This document shows positions 54,201-62,711 of a stretch of 64,000 nucleotides of DNA, one piece after another; position 1 is the first letter of the stretch, and every line of letters begins with the position of its first letter. Origin of the DNA: Pseudomonas sp. MYb327 (GTDB lineage: Bacteria > Pseudomonadota > Gammaproteobacteria > Pseudomonadales > Pseudomonadaceae); NCBI RefSeq assembly GCF_040438925.1, contig NZ_CP159258.1, positions 1,688,001 through 1,752,000 on the forward strand, read 5' to 3'. Below the pieces are notes generated by a model, which did no database searches, had not been told where the DNA came from, and was given only the letters and a program-made list of their open reading frames with translations. The position numbers and the translations under genes are program-made.

Positions 54201-55358
54201 TTACTGACCAGAAACCTGGGCGAGTGGAAGAGGGGTGTCGTCGATTTGCACTTTCTCGCCGGGGCGGGCGTGTTGCAGGCCTTCGATGACGATGCGGTCA
54301 CCCGGTTTGAGGCCGCCGGTGACGATCCAGCGATTGTTCTGCACCGAGCCCAGTTCGACGGGTTGCTGGCCGACCCGCTGTTGGTCATCGAGCAGCAGCA
54401 CTTGGGCGATGCCGGCGCTGTCTCGCTGGATGGCCCGTTGCGGCACGCTGATGCCTTGCTTGTTTACCGCTTGTTCGAGGCGCACGCGCACGAAACTGCC
54501 TGGCAGCAGGTCGAGGTCCGGGTTGGGAAATTCGCTGCGCAGAATGATCTGGCCGGTGCCCGGATCGACCGTGATGTCGGTGAACAGCAACTTGCCCGGC
54601 AACGGATAGAGGCTGCCGTCGTCCTGAATCAACGTGACGTTGGCCTGGCCTTGACCGACTTCTTTCAGCTGGCCGGATCGGAACGCCCGGCGCAGGTCGT
54701 TGAGTTCGCGGGTCGATTGAGTCAGGTCGGCGTGGATGGGATTGAGTTGCTGAATCAGTGCCAGTGGCGTGGTTTCGTTCTGGCCCACCAGTGCACCTTC
54801 GGTGACCAGGGCACGCCCGATGCGTCCGGAAATCGGCGCGGTGACGGTGGCGTAGCCGAGGTTCAGTTTGGCGCGCTCGACAGCCGCTTTGTTGGCAGCG
54901 ACATCGGCGACGGTGTGTCGTACGGCAACCCGGGCGTTGTCGAAGTCCTGGGCGCTGATAGCGTTGCCTTCGATCAATTGGGCGTATCGCTGTTCCAGCA
55001 ACTTTGCCTGGAACGCGTTGGCCTCGGCCTTGCGCAGTGCGGCTTCGGCGCTGTCCAGGTCAGCCTTGAACGGTGCAGGGTCGATGCGGAACAACACGTC
55101 GCCTTTCTTCACATCGCTGCCTTCCCGAAAGGTCCGTTGCAACACTACGCCCGCGACCCGGGCACGCACTTCGGCGATGCGCGGTGCAGCGATCCGCCCG
55201 CTCAATTCGCTGCTGATGGCCAGCGGTCGGGCTTCGATGGTTTCGATGCGAACGGTGGCCAGTGGTGCCTGTTCTTCGGCGGTGGGAGCCTTGTCGCACG
55301 CGCTCAACGTCAGCGCCAGTGCGATCAGGCTGAGCCTGGCAAGCAGATTTTTTGACAT
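54201..55358 (-). CDS. RND efflux periplasmic adaptor (membrane fusion lipoprotein)
   Basis: ATG at 55358 starts a lipoprotein signal (MSKNLLARLSLIALALTLSA followed by Cys 21); the ORF extension to 55643 crosses a REP and is rejected. The 385-residue protein has the HlyD-type order: barrel-sandwich half, coiled-coil hairpin (about 100-165, SAEAALRKAEANAFQAKLLE), second lipoyl half (GYATVTAPISGRIGRALVTE), beta-barrel and membrane-proximal domain. It links the RND pump to an outer-membrane channel encoded elsewhere. Confidence 0.92.
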   Translation of the reverse strand: MSKNLLARLSLIALALTLSACDKAPTAEEQAPLATVRIETIEARPLAISSELSGRIAAPRIAEVRARVAGVVLQRTFREGSDVKKGDVLFRIDPAPFKADLDSAEAALRKAEANAFQAKLLEQRYAQLIEGNAISAQDFDNARVAVRHTVADVAANKAAVERAKLNLGYATVTAPISGRIGRALVTEGALVGQNETTPLALIQQLNPIHADLTQSTRELNDLRRAFRSGQLKEVGQGQANVTLIQDDGSLYPLPGKLLFTDITVDPGTGQIILRSEFPNPDLDLLPGSFVRVRLEQAVNKQGISVPQRAIQRDSAGIAQVLLLDDQQRVGQQPVELGSVQNNRWIVTGGLKPGDRIVIEGLQHARPGEKVQIDDTPLPLAQVSGQ

Positions 55359-55495
55359 GAATGACCCCAGTAATGACCCCCAGCATCCTACTGGGCGTCG
55401 GCGAGGGTAGCGGTGAAGCTTTGTTGGTGCTGTGTGAAATTGTGTAAGGGTTTTACTCAGGTGTATGCAGGGGCGTATATCCTTCACAACCGCTT

Positions 55496-55568
55496 CGCGC
55501 TTGATCGCTGGCAAGCCAGCGCCTACAGGTTCGCGCAATCGCTGTAGGCGTTGGCTTGCCAGCGATAG
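55496..55568. repeat. REP pair
   Basis: TGATCGCTGGCAAGCCAGCG and the inverted GGCGTTGGCTTGCCAGCGAT lie between the divergent adaptor and response regulator genes. Confidence 0.85.
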
Positions 55569-55606
55569 CGATCTTCTGATCATCACTGCATCTGCTGGAA
55601 CACCCC

Positions 55607-56308
55607 ATGCCCAACATTCTCCTGGTCGAAGACGACACCGCACTCGCCGAGCTGATCGCCAGCTACCTGGAACGCAACGGTTACTGTGTCAGCGTCATCA
55701 GCCGTGGCGACCAGGTTCGCGACAGGGCGCGGCTCAATCCGCCGGACCTGGTGATCCTCGACCTGATGCTGCCGGGACTTGATGGCCTGCAGGTCTGCCG
55801 CTTTCTGCGTGCCGATTCGGCGATGCTGCCGATCCTGATGCTCACCGCCCGCGACGACAGTCACGATCAGGTGCTGGGCCTGGAAATGGGCGCCGACGAC
55901 TACGTCACCAAGCCCTGCGAACCACGGGTGCTGCTTGCCCGGGTGCGCACCCTGCTGCGACGCAGCAGCCTCAGCGAACCGCAGACCGCCAATGACCGCA
56001 TCCTGATGGGCAACCTCTGCATCGACCTGTCGGAACGCACCGTGACCTGGCGCGATCACCCGGTGGAATTGTCCAGCGGCGAATACAACTTGCTGGTGGT
56101 ATTGGCCCGGCATGCCGGCGAAGTGCTCAGCCGTGACCAGATTCTGCAACGCCTGCGCGGCATCGAATTCAACGGCACCGACCGCTCGGTGGACGTGGCG
56201 ATCTCCAAGCTGCGACGCAAGTTCGACGACAACGCGGGCGAGGCGCGCAAGATCAAGACTGTGTGGGGCAAGGGTTACCTGTTCAGCCGTTCCGAGTGGG
56301 AATGCTGA
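55607..56308 (+). CDS. OmpR-family response regulator (RstA-like)
   Basis: This protein of 233 residues has a receiver domain with acidic pocket VEDD (residues 8-10), acceptor Asp 52 (LVILDLMLPGLDG) and Lys in VTKP. A winged helix covers residues 130-230 (LSSGEYNLLVVLARHAGEVL, then DRSVDVAISKLRRKF and VWGKGYLF). It is divergent from the efflux genes and is followed 4 bases later by its sensor kinase. It probably controls the pump; this is inferred from position. Confidence 0.92.
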   Translation: MPNILLVEDDTALAELIASYLERNGYCVSVISRGDQVRDRARLNPPDLVILDLMLPGLDGLQVCRFLRADSAMLPILMLTARDDSHDQVLGLEMGADDYVTKPCEPRVLLARVRTLLRRSSLSEPQTANDRILMGNLCIDLSERTVTWRDHPVELSSGEYNLLVVLARHAGEVLSRDQILQRLRGIEFNGTDRSVDVAISKLRRKFDDNAGEARKIKTVWGKGYLFSRSEWEC

Positions 56309-56312
56309 AGCG

Positions 56313-57611
56313 ATGTTCAGAATCCTCTTTCGCTTGTATGTGGTGACCATTGTTTCGTACAGCGCGGCGATCTATCTGGTGCCGGATCTGGTGGTCAGGG
56401 TCTTCCAGGAGCGCTTCGTCACCTACAACCTCGATTATTCCCGTGGCCTGCAAACCCTCATGGTCAAGCAGTTCAAGGCCGTTCCCGCCGAGCAATGGCC
56501 AGCTCTGGCCGCCGAAATGGACAAGGATTTTCATCCGCTGCACATCGTCCTCAGTAGCAACGACGCCGCTGATTTCTCCCAGGACGAGCAGCAACGATTG
56601 CAGCGTGGCGAGAACATCGTGCGCATCGGTGACTGGGGCTGGCGCACCCTGGCGGTGGCGCCGCTGAACGAGCGCACGGTGGTGCAAATGGTGGTTCCGC
56701 CAGACCCGATGGACGTCAACCTGTTGTACTGGAGTATCAACGTGCTGATTGGCGCGACCATGCTCGCGTGCCTGCTGCTGTGGCTTCGTCCGCACTGGCG
56801 CGACCTGGAGCGCCTCAAGCGTGCGGCTGAACGCTTCGGCAAGGGCAACCTGAGCGAGCGCACGCAAATCGCGGCCAGCTCCAACATCGGCAGCCTGGCC
56901 AATGTCTTCGACACCATGGCCGGCGACATCGAAAACCTGCTGAACCAACAGCGCGACCTGCTCAACGCGGTTTCCCATGAACTGCGCACACCGCTGACAC
57001 GACTGGATTTCGGCCTGGCCCTCGCGCTCTCCGATGATTTGCCGGCCACCAGCCGCGAACGCCTGCAAGGGCTGGTCGATCACATCCGTGAACTCGATGA
57101 GCTGGTGCTGGAGTTGCTGTCTTACAGTCGCCTGCAAAACCCGGCACGGGTGCCGGAACGGGTCGAGGTGTCGCTGGATGAATTCATTGACAGCATTTTG
57201 GGCAGCGTCGATGAAGAGCAATCACCGGACATCGTCATCGACGTGTTGCTGCACGGCCAACTCGAACGCTTCAGCCTCGACCCGCGCCTGACCGCTCGTG
57301 CGTTGCAAAACCTGCTGCGCAACGCCATGCGGTACTGCGAGAAGCGCATTCAGATTGGCGTGCATGTTTGCGCGAAAGGTTGTGAGATCTGGGTCGATGA
57401 TGACGGGATCGGTATTCCGGAAGGCGAGCGCGAGCGGATTTTCGAGCCGTTCTACAGGCTCGATCGAAGCCGGGATCGCTCGACCGGTGGTTTTGGTTTG
57501 GGGCTGGCGATCAGTCGCCGGGCCCTGGAAGCACAGGGCGGTACCTTGACGGTCGAAGCGTCGCCGTTGGGCGGCGCGCGGTTCCGGTTGTGGTTGCCGA
57601 CACCCGTTTGA
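56313..57611 (+). CDS. Sensor histidine kinase (RstB-like)
   Basis: ATG at 56313 gives 432 residues; the longer frame from 56112 lies in the regulator gene. Layout: membrane helix at about 5-27, periplasmic sensor to 138, second helix 139-158, HAMP (LKRAAERFGKGNLSERTQIA), H-box His 222 (AVSHELRTPLTRLDF), N-box LLRNAMRYCE, G1 VDDDGIGIPEGERERIFEPF and G2 GFGLGLAISRRALEAQGG. It pairs with the adjacent regulator. The periplasmic domain gives no clear ligand hint. Confidence 0.93.
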   Translation: MFRILFRLYVVTIVSYSAAIYLVPDLVVRVFQERFVTYNLDYSRGLQTLMVKQFKAVPAEQWPALAAEMDKDFHPLHIVLSSNDAADFSQDEQQRLQRGENIVRIGDWGWRTLAVAPLNERTVVQMVVPPDPMDVNLLYWSINVLIGATMLACLLLWLRPHWRDLERLKRAAERFGKGNLSERTQIAASSNIGSLANVFDTMAGDIENLLNQQRDLLNAVSHELRTPLTRLDFGLALALSDDLPATSRERLQGLVDHIRELDELVLELLSYSRLQNPARVPERVEVSLDEFIDSILGSVDEEQSPDIVIDVLLHGQLERFSLDPRLTARALQNLLRNAMRYCEKRIQIGVHVCAKGCEIWVDDDGIGIPEGERERIFEPFYRLDRSRDRSTGGFGLGLAISRRALEAQGGTLTVEASPLGGARFRLWLPTPV

Positions 57612-57721
57612 CACCGCGCGCGCCTGTCAAACCTGACAGTAGCCACCCCTGGCAAATGGGCGTTTCATTGGCTCTACGCAGTCAGGCTGTCGCGCCACGT
57701 ATTGGAGACTGGAGGCGAGTG

Positions 57722-57997
57722 ATGGGAGCACCCCCAATAAAAAGAACGGGTATCGGTACGATCAACGCGATCAGGGAAGTCTGGATCGACGCAAGGTCGA
57801 CCCAGTTTGCGATGGTCCTGCCTGATGGCGGACGTGCCACGATGGCCATACGGATCGGGCCCAATCTATCGACTGATGGCAATGAGTGGTTTCAGGTCGG
57901 CGATAAGGTGAAATACACCGTGCTGACGGGGTCGGCGGGAGAATTTCCAAGGGCACAGGATCTGATCAAATTCGCAGCCCGCAGAAACTCTGGCTGA
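57722..57997 (+). CDS. Hypothetical protein, 91 aa
   Basis: ATG at 57722 has a GGAGGCG site; the longer frame from 57590 is rejected. The product is a beta-rich soluble protein (IREVWIDARSTQFAMVLPDG, RATMAIRIGP and VGDKVKYTVLTG) that could form a small OB-like barrel. No signal or membrane segment. It stands alone after the kinase gene. Confidence 0.5.
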   Translation: MGAPPIKRTGIGTINAIREVWIDARSTQFAMVLPDGGRATMAIRIGPNLSTDGNEWFQVGDKVKYTVLTGSAGEFPRAQDLIKFAARRNSG

Positions 57998-58009
57998 CCC
58001 GACCGCGAT

Positions 58010-58137
58010 TCTGTGGCGAGCGAGCTTGCTCGCGCTGGGGCGCGAAGCGGCCCTCGGCGTTCTTTCAATCACATCGAGTTCACAGGGTTCACGACTGCTG
58101 AGCAGCCGAGCGGGAGCAAGCTCCCTCGCCACAGGGG
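58010..58137. repeat. REP-like pair
   Basis: CTGTGGCGAGCGAGCTTGCT and the inverted GCGGGAGCAAGCTCCCTCGCCACAGG bracket about 80 bases. This 'GGCGAGGGAGCTTGCTC' form is a third REP sub-type of the window. Confidence 0.7.
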
Positions 58138-58145
58138 TCGATTGA

Positions 58146-58907
58146 TCAGGTGTTCAGGCGGCTGCGCAATGTTTTGGCCATGGCTTCCAACTCCGCCACC
58201 GGGTTATGCCCGATCAGCATCCAGGCATGCTGCATGTCCGCCCAATGGACAATGTTCATCCCGTGGCGACGTTCCCGGGCGAAATGCCGGCTACCGGTGT
58301 CGGAAAGCGTGATGCACAACGCCATCGGCCCGTGGACCGGATCGAGATAACTGATCTGGGCAATCGGCACGCCGTCGTATTCGAGGATTTGCGCGCGTTT
58401 GAATTCTGCCCGTGGCAGGGTCAGTTGCGCGGGCACCAGGTTCAGCCCCAGAAGTGCATCGATGGTACGCAGTTGCGACGTCTGAGCGGCTTCATCATTG
58501 GGCAGGTGATCGAGGGTTTGCGGCACGTAAAGCACCATGTAGTCGGCGACCAGTCCGCGCCAGTTGCTATCTTCCTGACTGGCTTGCCAACCCAGGAACA
58601 GACGGTCCGCCAGGACGCCACTCACCACCAGCCCGGCGGCGACCGCCAGGAATCCGCGTCGACTGAGCTGCGGACGGGCGGGCGAGGGCAGGGTGTCGAG
58701 CATGGCCTGCAGGCGATCCACTGGTGCCTGGCGACTCACATCCTTATAGGCTTCCTTGAATGGCAGGCTGCTGCGGTTCAGCCATTGCAGGCGCAGACCG
58801 AGCATCGGGTCTTCGGCAATGGCGGCGTCGATGCGCTGGCGCTGTTCGGTATCGAGCTGGTTATCGAGGTAGGCCACCAGTTGCTCATCCGAGAGTTTCG
58901 CGTTCAT
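58146..58907 (-). CDS. Anti-sigma factor for the adjacent ECF sigma
   Basis: ATG at 58907 overlaps the sigma stop by 4 bases. The 253-residue protein begins with a short cytoplasmic anti-sigma region (LSDEQLVAYLDNQLDTEQRQ). A membrane anchor is at about 84-100 (RRGFLAVAAGLVVSGVLA), followed by a periplasmic C-terminal domain (MNIVHWADMQHAWMLIGHNP). No CHCC zinc motif is seen. It should hold the sigma factor until a signal releases it. Confidence 0.85.
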   Translation of the reverse strand: MNAKLSDEQLVAYLDNQLDTEQRQRIDAAIAEDPMLGLRLQWLNRSSLPFKEAYKDVSRQAPVDRLQAMLDTLPSPARPQLSRRGFLAVAAGLVVSGVLADRLFLGWQASQEDSNWRGLVADYMVLYVPQTLDHLPNDEAAQTSQLRTIDALLGLNLVPAQLTLPRAEFKRAQILEYDGVPIAQISYLDPVHGPMALCITLSDTGSRHFARERRHGMNIVHWADMQHAWMLIGHNPVAELEAMAKTLRSRLNT

Positions 58908-59431
58908 CGACGTTCTCCGGTGAAAGGGTTCGGTACAGCTTGCAGCGGCGGGTATTCGGCCAGTTTTACCCGGGCGGCTGCCAAGCGACTCATCACGGTG
59001 CCAATGGGCACTTGCAACACCTCGGCCACTTCGCGGTAGGACAGGCCTTCAACATAAGCCAGGAACACCGTTTCGCGCTGGGCTTCGGGCAACGCATCGA
59101 CGCGACGTATGACCTGCGCCGCGAGGACGTGGGTTTGCGCTACCTGTTCACCATCGAACGACAAGACTTCCTCTCCATCTATGCTGCCCTGGCCGTGGCG
59201 TACCCGGCGTGCGCGCACTTCGTTGATCCAGATCGAATGCAGAATGCTCATCAGCCAGCGATCCATGCGCGTGCCCGCCACATACTGCCCGGCACGTTCC
59301 AGCGCCCGTACGCAGGTCGCCTGCACCAAGTCTTCAGCGACATGCCGTTGTCGAGACAACAGCAGGCCATAGCGCCATAAACACGCCAGGTGCTGACTTA
59401 GTTCTGTGCGTATTGCCTGATCGCTGGCGAT
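58904..59431 (-). CDS. ECF (RpoE-type) sigma factor without a canonical start codon
   Basis: Region 2 is read as HLACLWRYGLLLSRQRHVAE then DLVQATCVRALERA. Region 4 is PEAQRETVFLAYVEGLSYRE then VPIGTVMSRLAAAR. To keep a whole region 2 the protein must begin at or before about 59400, but between the upstream stop (59456-59458) and there no ATG, GTG or TTG occurs. A GGAGG lies 5 bases before an ATC at 59431, chosen here (175 residues). A TTG at 59359 would cut into region 2. The frame is the same as that of the TPR gene just upstream. It is coupled to the anti-sigma gene by ATGA. Confidence 0.75.
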   Translation of the reverse strand: MASDQAIRTELSQHLACLWRYGLLLSRQRHVAEDLVQATCVRALERAGQYVAGTRMDRWLMSILHSIWINEVRARRVRHGQGSIDGEEVLSFDGEQVAQTHVLAAQVIRRVDALPEAQRETVFLAYVEGLSYREVAEVLQVPIGTVMSRLAAARVKLAEYPPLQAVPNPFTGERR

Positions 59432-59455
59432 AGGGACCTCCGTCCGCTCGGGATG

Positions 59456-59986
59456 TCAGGTTTTCGATGAGTCGTTAATGGCTTCGGCGAGGTCTTGATA
59501 TTCCTCGCAAGCGTTGCCGCAAATCGATTCGATGCGCTGCAACTGCTCCTTCGCCAGGTCCAGTCGGCCCTTGATGACATAGGCCTCGCCCAGGTATTCG
59601 CGGACCTTCGCGTACTGCGGGTCGAGCTTGACCGATTGCAGGTAATAACCGATGCCTTCATCGGTGCGCCCCAGTTTACGCGTGGCGTAACCGCGATAGT
59701 TCAGCGCCTTGGCGGTATTGGGTTGCTGGAGTGTATCAAGCAAGGTCAGGGCTTCTTCATACCGCCCGTCCTTGGCCAATTGATAGGCGTAATCGGTCCG
59801 GTCGGCGTCCGGTACCCGTTTGCTGGTCTGCAACACACACTTGCGCGCCTTGGAGTCAAATACCTGGCCTTTGGGGCACTGGGGTTTGGCGGGGGTGTCT
59901 TCCTCGCCATTGGCCAGGGCCAGGGTGCTGGACAACGCGACGACGAGCGCCAGTGGCGCGGCGAAAATCGAGAGACGGCTAATCAT
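59456..59986 (-). CDS. Exported TPR-repeat protein
   Basis: ATG at 59986 with GGAG upstream gives 176 residues. A signal peptide (ISRLSIFAAPLALVVALSST, cleaved near LALA) is followed by a PQCPKGQVFDSKARKCV Cys pair. Tetratricopeptide units follow (YAYQLAKDGRYEEALTLLDT, TAKALNYRGYATRKLGRTDE and SVKLDPQYAKVREYLGEAYV). A second Cys pair is in ESICGNACEEY. It is probably a periplasmic scaffold. The sigma gene follows in the same frame 24 bases later, so they are likely co-transcribed. Confidence 0.8.
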   Translation of the reverse strand: MISRLSIFAAPLALVVALSSTLALANGEEDTPAKPQCPKGQVFDSKARKCVLQTSKRVPDADRTDYAYQLAKDGRYEEALTLLDTLQQPNTAKALNYRGYATRKLGRTDEGIGYYLQSVKLDPQYAKVREYLGEAYVIKGRLDLAKEQLQRIESICGNACEEYQDLAEAINDSSKT

Positions 59987-60253
59987 GGGCGAAGCTCCAC
60001 CGGTCATCAGGACTGGGACATTGAACGGGCCGAAGATGCGTTTATTGGTACCAGCGAAACAAGAACACTTCAGCGGCAGCAATTATTCGTTTGTTTTCGG
60101 CCATTCGTTACAAGGAAAGCTCAAATGGGCGGGTTGTGCCCACGGAACCTGCGTGACGCAGTTCGCGAGCGGGCTGGTTCGCCGTTGTGCCTGTAAACGA
60201 TCAATGGGGGCATGAGCTATCATTGCGTCTTTCCCATTCAAAGATTTAGTGCC

Positions 60254-60550
60254 ATGACTGCTGAAACAGACACTTTGCTCAATGCCCTGGAACACTGCGG
60301 TATGGTGGAAATCGACGGGCTGCACGCCTTCGAGTTCGCCCTCGATGTTGACGATAATTTGCACATCGAGTGCATGGACGGCCGCGCAGCGAAGCATTGG
60401 GAGTTCACACCGGCGCAGGTTCAGGCCGCGACGTTCGACACCACATTGCAAAGCTGGCTGATCACCGGTGAGTCAGGCGAACACCGTTTGGTGTGCCTCG
60501 GCGATGTCGTCAGTGGTGACAACGACGACGATGAGCAAGAGGATGCGTAA
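60254..60550 (+). CDS. DUF5629-type small acidic protein
   Basis: ATG at 60254 gives 98 residues. The sequence (EHCGMVEIDGLHAFEFALDV, then DNLHIECMDGRAAKHWEFTP and ESGEHRLVCLGDVVSGDNDD) fits my recollection of the DUF5629 family restricted to pseudomonads. It is soluble and strongly acidic at its end. The lactonase gene starts inside its last 20 bases, so translation is coupled. Confidence 0.65.
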   Translation: MTAETDTLLNALEHCGMVEIDGLHAFEFALDVDDNLHIECMDGRAAKHWEFTPAQVQAATFDTTLQSWLITGESGEHRLVCLGDVVSGDNDDDEQEDA

Positions 60551-61712
60551 CCTCTGGCCACTGCTGATTGCCGGCAGTATCGGCGCGATGGGCATTCAGT
60601 CCGCATCCGCCGACGACTATCAATTGCTCGTGGGTTCATACACCGCCGGCCAAAGCCAGGGCATCTATCGCCTGAACTTCGACAGCGCCACCGGCCAGAT
60701 CAACGCCAACCCCCTGCAAGTGATCAACAGCGAAAACCCGTCCTGGCTGACCCTTTCCAAGGATCAGCGTCGGCTGTTTGTGGTCAACGAAAACGGTCCG
60801 GGGCAGGCCGACCCGGTAGGGCGCGTCAGCAGTTATGCGATCGATCCCAAGACCCATGAGCTGAGCCTGATCAACCAGGTGCAGAGCCTGGGTAACGAGC
60901 CGACCCATTCCAGCCTCAGCGCCGATGCCAGCCATTTGTTTGTCAGCAATTATTCGGTTTCCGAAGATCCCGGCGGCACACTCGCAGTGCTGCCGGTGGG
61001 CGCGGATGGCAGGCTCAAACCGGTGGTGCAGATGAGCAGCCATCCGGCCAGCCAGGTCAACCCCGAGCGGCAAATGTCGGCGCACGTGCATTCGACCATC
61101 CCGTCGCCGGACGGCAAGTACGTGTTCTCCAATGACTTGGGAGCGGATAAGGTTTTTGTCTACCGTTTCGATCCCAAGGCCAACCCGGACCTGCCATTGA
61201 CCCCGGCCACACCGGCGTTCGTGCAGTTACCGCCGGGTAGCGGGCCGCGCCACCTGCAGTTCAGCGCGGATGGCAAGCACGCTTGGCTGACCATGGAAAT
61301 GAGTGCACAAGTGGCGGTATTTGACTACCGCGATGGCAAGCTTGAGCAAACGCAGATGGTTGACCTTGCGGCTGGCCAGCCGGTTACCGACAAGGCGGCG
61401 GCTGCGCTGCACGCATCAGCGGATGGCAAGTTCCTTTACGTCAGCAACCGTGGCACCGCCAATCAGCTGCTGACATTTGCTATTGATCCGTCGACCGGAC
61501 ACCTCAAGGAGTTGCAGCGTCGCGCAGTGGAAGGTGATCATCCGCGGGAATTCAGCCTCGACCCCAGTGGCAAGTTCCTGTTGATCGCCAACCAGAAAAG
61601 CAACCAGATTGTCGTCGTCGAGCGCGATGCCAAGACCGGTCTGCTGGGCAAAACCGTGCAGAAACTGCCAATGGACGCGCCGAGCGATCTTAAGTTTCTA
61701 CTGCGACAATAG
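60531..61712 (+). CDS. Lactonase-family seven-bladed beta-propeller (6-phosphogluconolactonase-like)
   Basis: ATG at 60531 (or 60543) gives 393 residues with a signal peptide (MRNLWPLLIAGSIGAMGIQS, cleaved near ASA). It overlaps the upstream gene by 20 bases. The body shows repeated blades such as NSENPSWLTLSKDQRRLFVV, GNEPTHSSLSADASHLFVSN and GSGPRHLQFSADGKHAWLTM, typical of the YbhE/Pgl lactonase fold. The signal peptide points to the periplasm, so the substrate may be an external sugar lactone rather than the phosphorylated one. A terminator follows. Confidence 0.88.
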   Translation: MSKRMRNLWPLLIAGSIGAMGIQSASADDYQLLVGSYTAGQSQGIYRLNFDSATGQINANPLQVINSENPSWLTLSKDQRRLFVVNENGPGQADPVGRVSSYAIDPKTHELSLINQVQSLGNEPTHSSLSADASHLFVSNYSVSEDPGGTLAVLPVGADGRLKPVVQMSSHPASQVNPERQMSAHVHSTIPSPDGKYVFSNDLGADKVFVYRFDPKANPDLPLTPATPAFVQLPPGSGPRHLQFSADGKHAWLTMEMSAQVAVFDYRDGKLEQTQMVDLAAGQPVTDKAAAALHASADGKFLYVSNRGTANQLLTFAIDPSTGHLKELQRRAVEGDHPREFSLDPSGKFLLIANQKSNQIVVVERDAKTGLLGKTVQKLPMDAPSDLKFLLRQ

Positions 61713-61715
61713 ACC

Positions 61716-61740
61716 GCAGGCCCCGGTTCATGGGGCCTGC
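61716..61740 (+). terminator. Terminator of the lactonase gene
   Basis: GCAGGCCCC and GGGGCCTGC form a 9-bp stem with a 7-base loop, then AGCTTTC. Confidence 0.75.
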
Positions 61741-61868
61741 AGCTTTCTATCAATGAGGCTGATATTTGGTAATGCTACAAAGCATTTCAAGGCCTCGTTC
61801 CTCGAGGGTTAAGTTTGCTTCACGGCCCAACCGGGCAAGCAAGCCAACTGACTCCGAGGAATACCCAC

Positions 61869-62048
61869 ATGAACTTCAATCTCTTCTCCGTAATCGCCGC
61901 TTCCGCCATCTCGGCCACCGTTGCCCTGCCTGCCAGTGCCAACGTTGAAGTCAGCGACAAAAAATCCCACACCCAGAGCTACACCCAGAAGTACCTGCAA
62001 CAAAGCGCCAACTTCTACGCCGCGCTGGATCACAAAACCCAGCACTGA
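61869..62048 (+). CDS. Small exported protein, 59 aa
   Basis: ATG at 61869 has GAGGAAT upstream. The signal peptide MNFNLFSVIAASAISATVAL is cleaved near PASA. The mature part of about 34 residues (KSHTQSYTQKYLQQSANFYA, then ALDHKTQH) is polar and Gln/His-rich. No family is known to me. It is the first of several tiny exported products in this stretch. Confidence 0.6.
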   Translation: MNFNLFSVIAASAISATVALPASANVEVSDKKSHTQSYTQKYLQQSANFYAALDHKTQH

Positions 62049-62069
62049 AATTTCATCCCTGCACGCCTT

Positions 62070-62146
62070 TATGCAGGAGCGAAGTCACTTGCTGATCGAC
62101 TGCCAAACTGTCGAAGAGCACTGAAGTGATGTCGCTCCTGCATAAC
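62070..62146. repeat. Long inverted repeat
   Basis: TATGCAGGAGCGAAGTCACT (62070-62089) and AGTGATGTCGCTCCTGCATA (from 62125) form a ~20-bp stem with two mispairs and a 35-base loop. It could end transcription or belong to a further REP class. Confidence 0.65.
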
Positions 62147-62257
62147 GCATTTACGACAGCATCATATTGATATCAAAGCATTGCTTGATATCACATTGCC
62201 TCGCGTTTAAATTTGACGCGGATTTATTGACTCCTTCTCAAGAAAAGGATCGACAAT

Positions 62258-62383
62258 ATGGCAATGCGTCTGGCAGTGGTTCTCCTGTTTCTATATTCCA
62301 CCCCGATCTTGTCCGCTGCAGAGCCCATTACCGGCGAGCCTGAGGCTACCCGCGAGCGCTTGATGAGTTTTATCGAAGACTGA
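62258..62383 (+). CDS. Small exported peptide, 41 aa
   Basis: ATG 62258 to TGA 62383, with AAAAGGATCG upstream. A signal-like start (MRLAVVLLFLYSTPILSAAE) leaves a mature part of about 20 acidic residues (ITGEPEATRERLMSFIED). Function unknown. Confidence 0.45.
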   Translation: MAMRLAVVLLFLYSTPILSAAEPITGEPEATRERLMSFIED

Positions 62384-62498
62384 GATAGCGCGGCTTAATG
62401 ATCAACGCTGCTGATAATTGCTATAGACGAGCGTTGTTGGTTATTGATGATTTTTTGAACGATTCTGTGGGCTCTGAAACATGCCCACGGAGTTCATC

Positions 62499-62711
62499 AT
62501 GGCCCACACAATCATCACTTCTGCCAAACACGGCGCCTATGTGGCTATCGGTCTTTACCTGGTCATGGTGCTGGTTTTCAGCCTCTCGCCGCAGTCGCGG
62601 CAAACTGTCGAAGCGCCTATTCAAGTCGCACACCCTGGCATCCAGTTTGAACACCGCGCGCAAAACGCAATGGTTGATCGGGCTGAACTCGCAGGAGTCG
62701 GCGGAGCATGA
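62499..62711 (+). CDS. Small membrane protein, 70 aa
   Basis: ATG at 62499 has CGGAG 7-8 bases upstream. One membrane segment at about 13-30 (AYVAIGLYLVMVLVFSL) is followed by a hydrophilic tail (QFEHRAQNAMVDRAELAG). Its stop overlaps the next start by 4 bases (ATGA), so the two are coupled. No family is recognised. Confidence 0.5.
   Translation: MAHTIITSAKHGAYVAIGLYLVMVLVFSLSPQSRQTVEAPIQVAHPGIQFEHRAQNAMVDRAELAGVGGA

Noticed and set aside
53313..55355. Plus-strand frame of 680 codons opposite the RND pump and adaptor genes
   Set aside because: It spans the ends of two clear minus-strand genes and mirrors their GC-rich third positions; the product is low-complexity with no family likeness.
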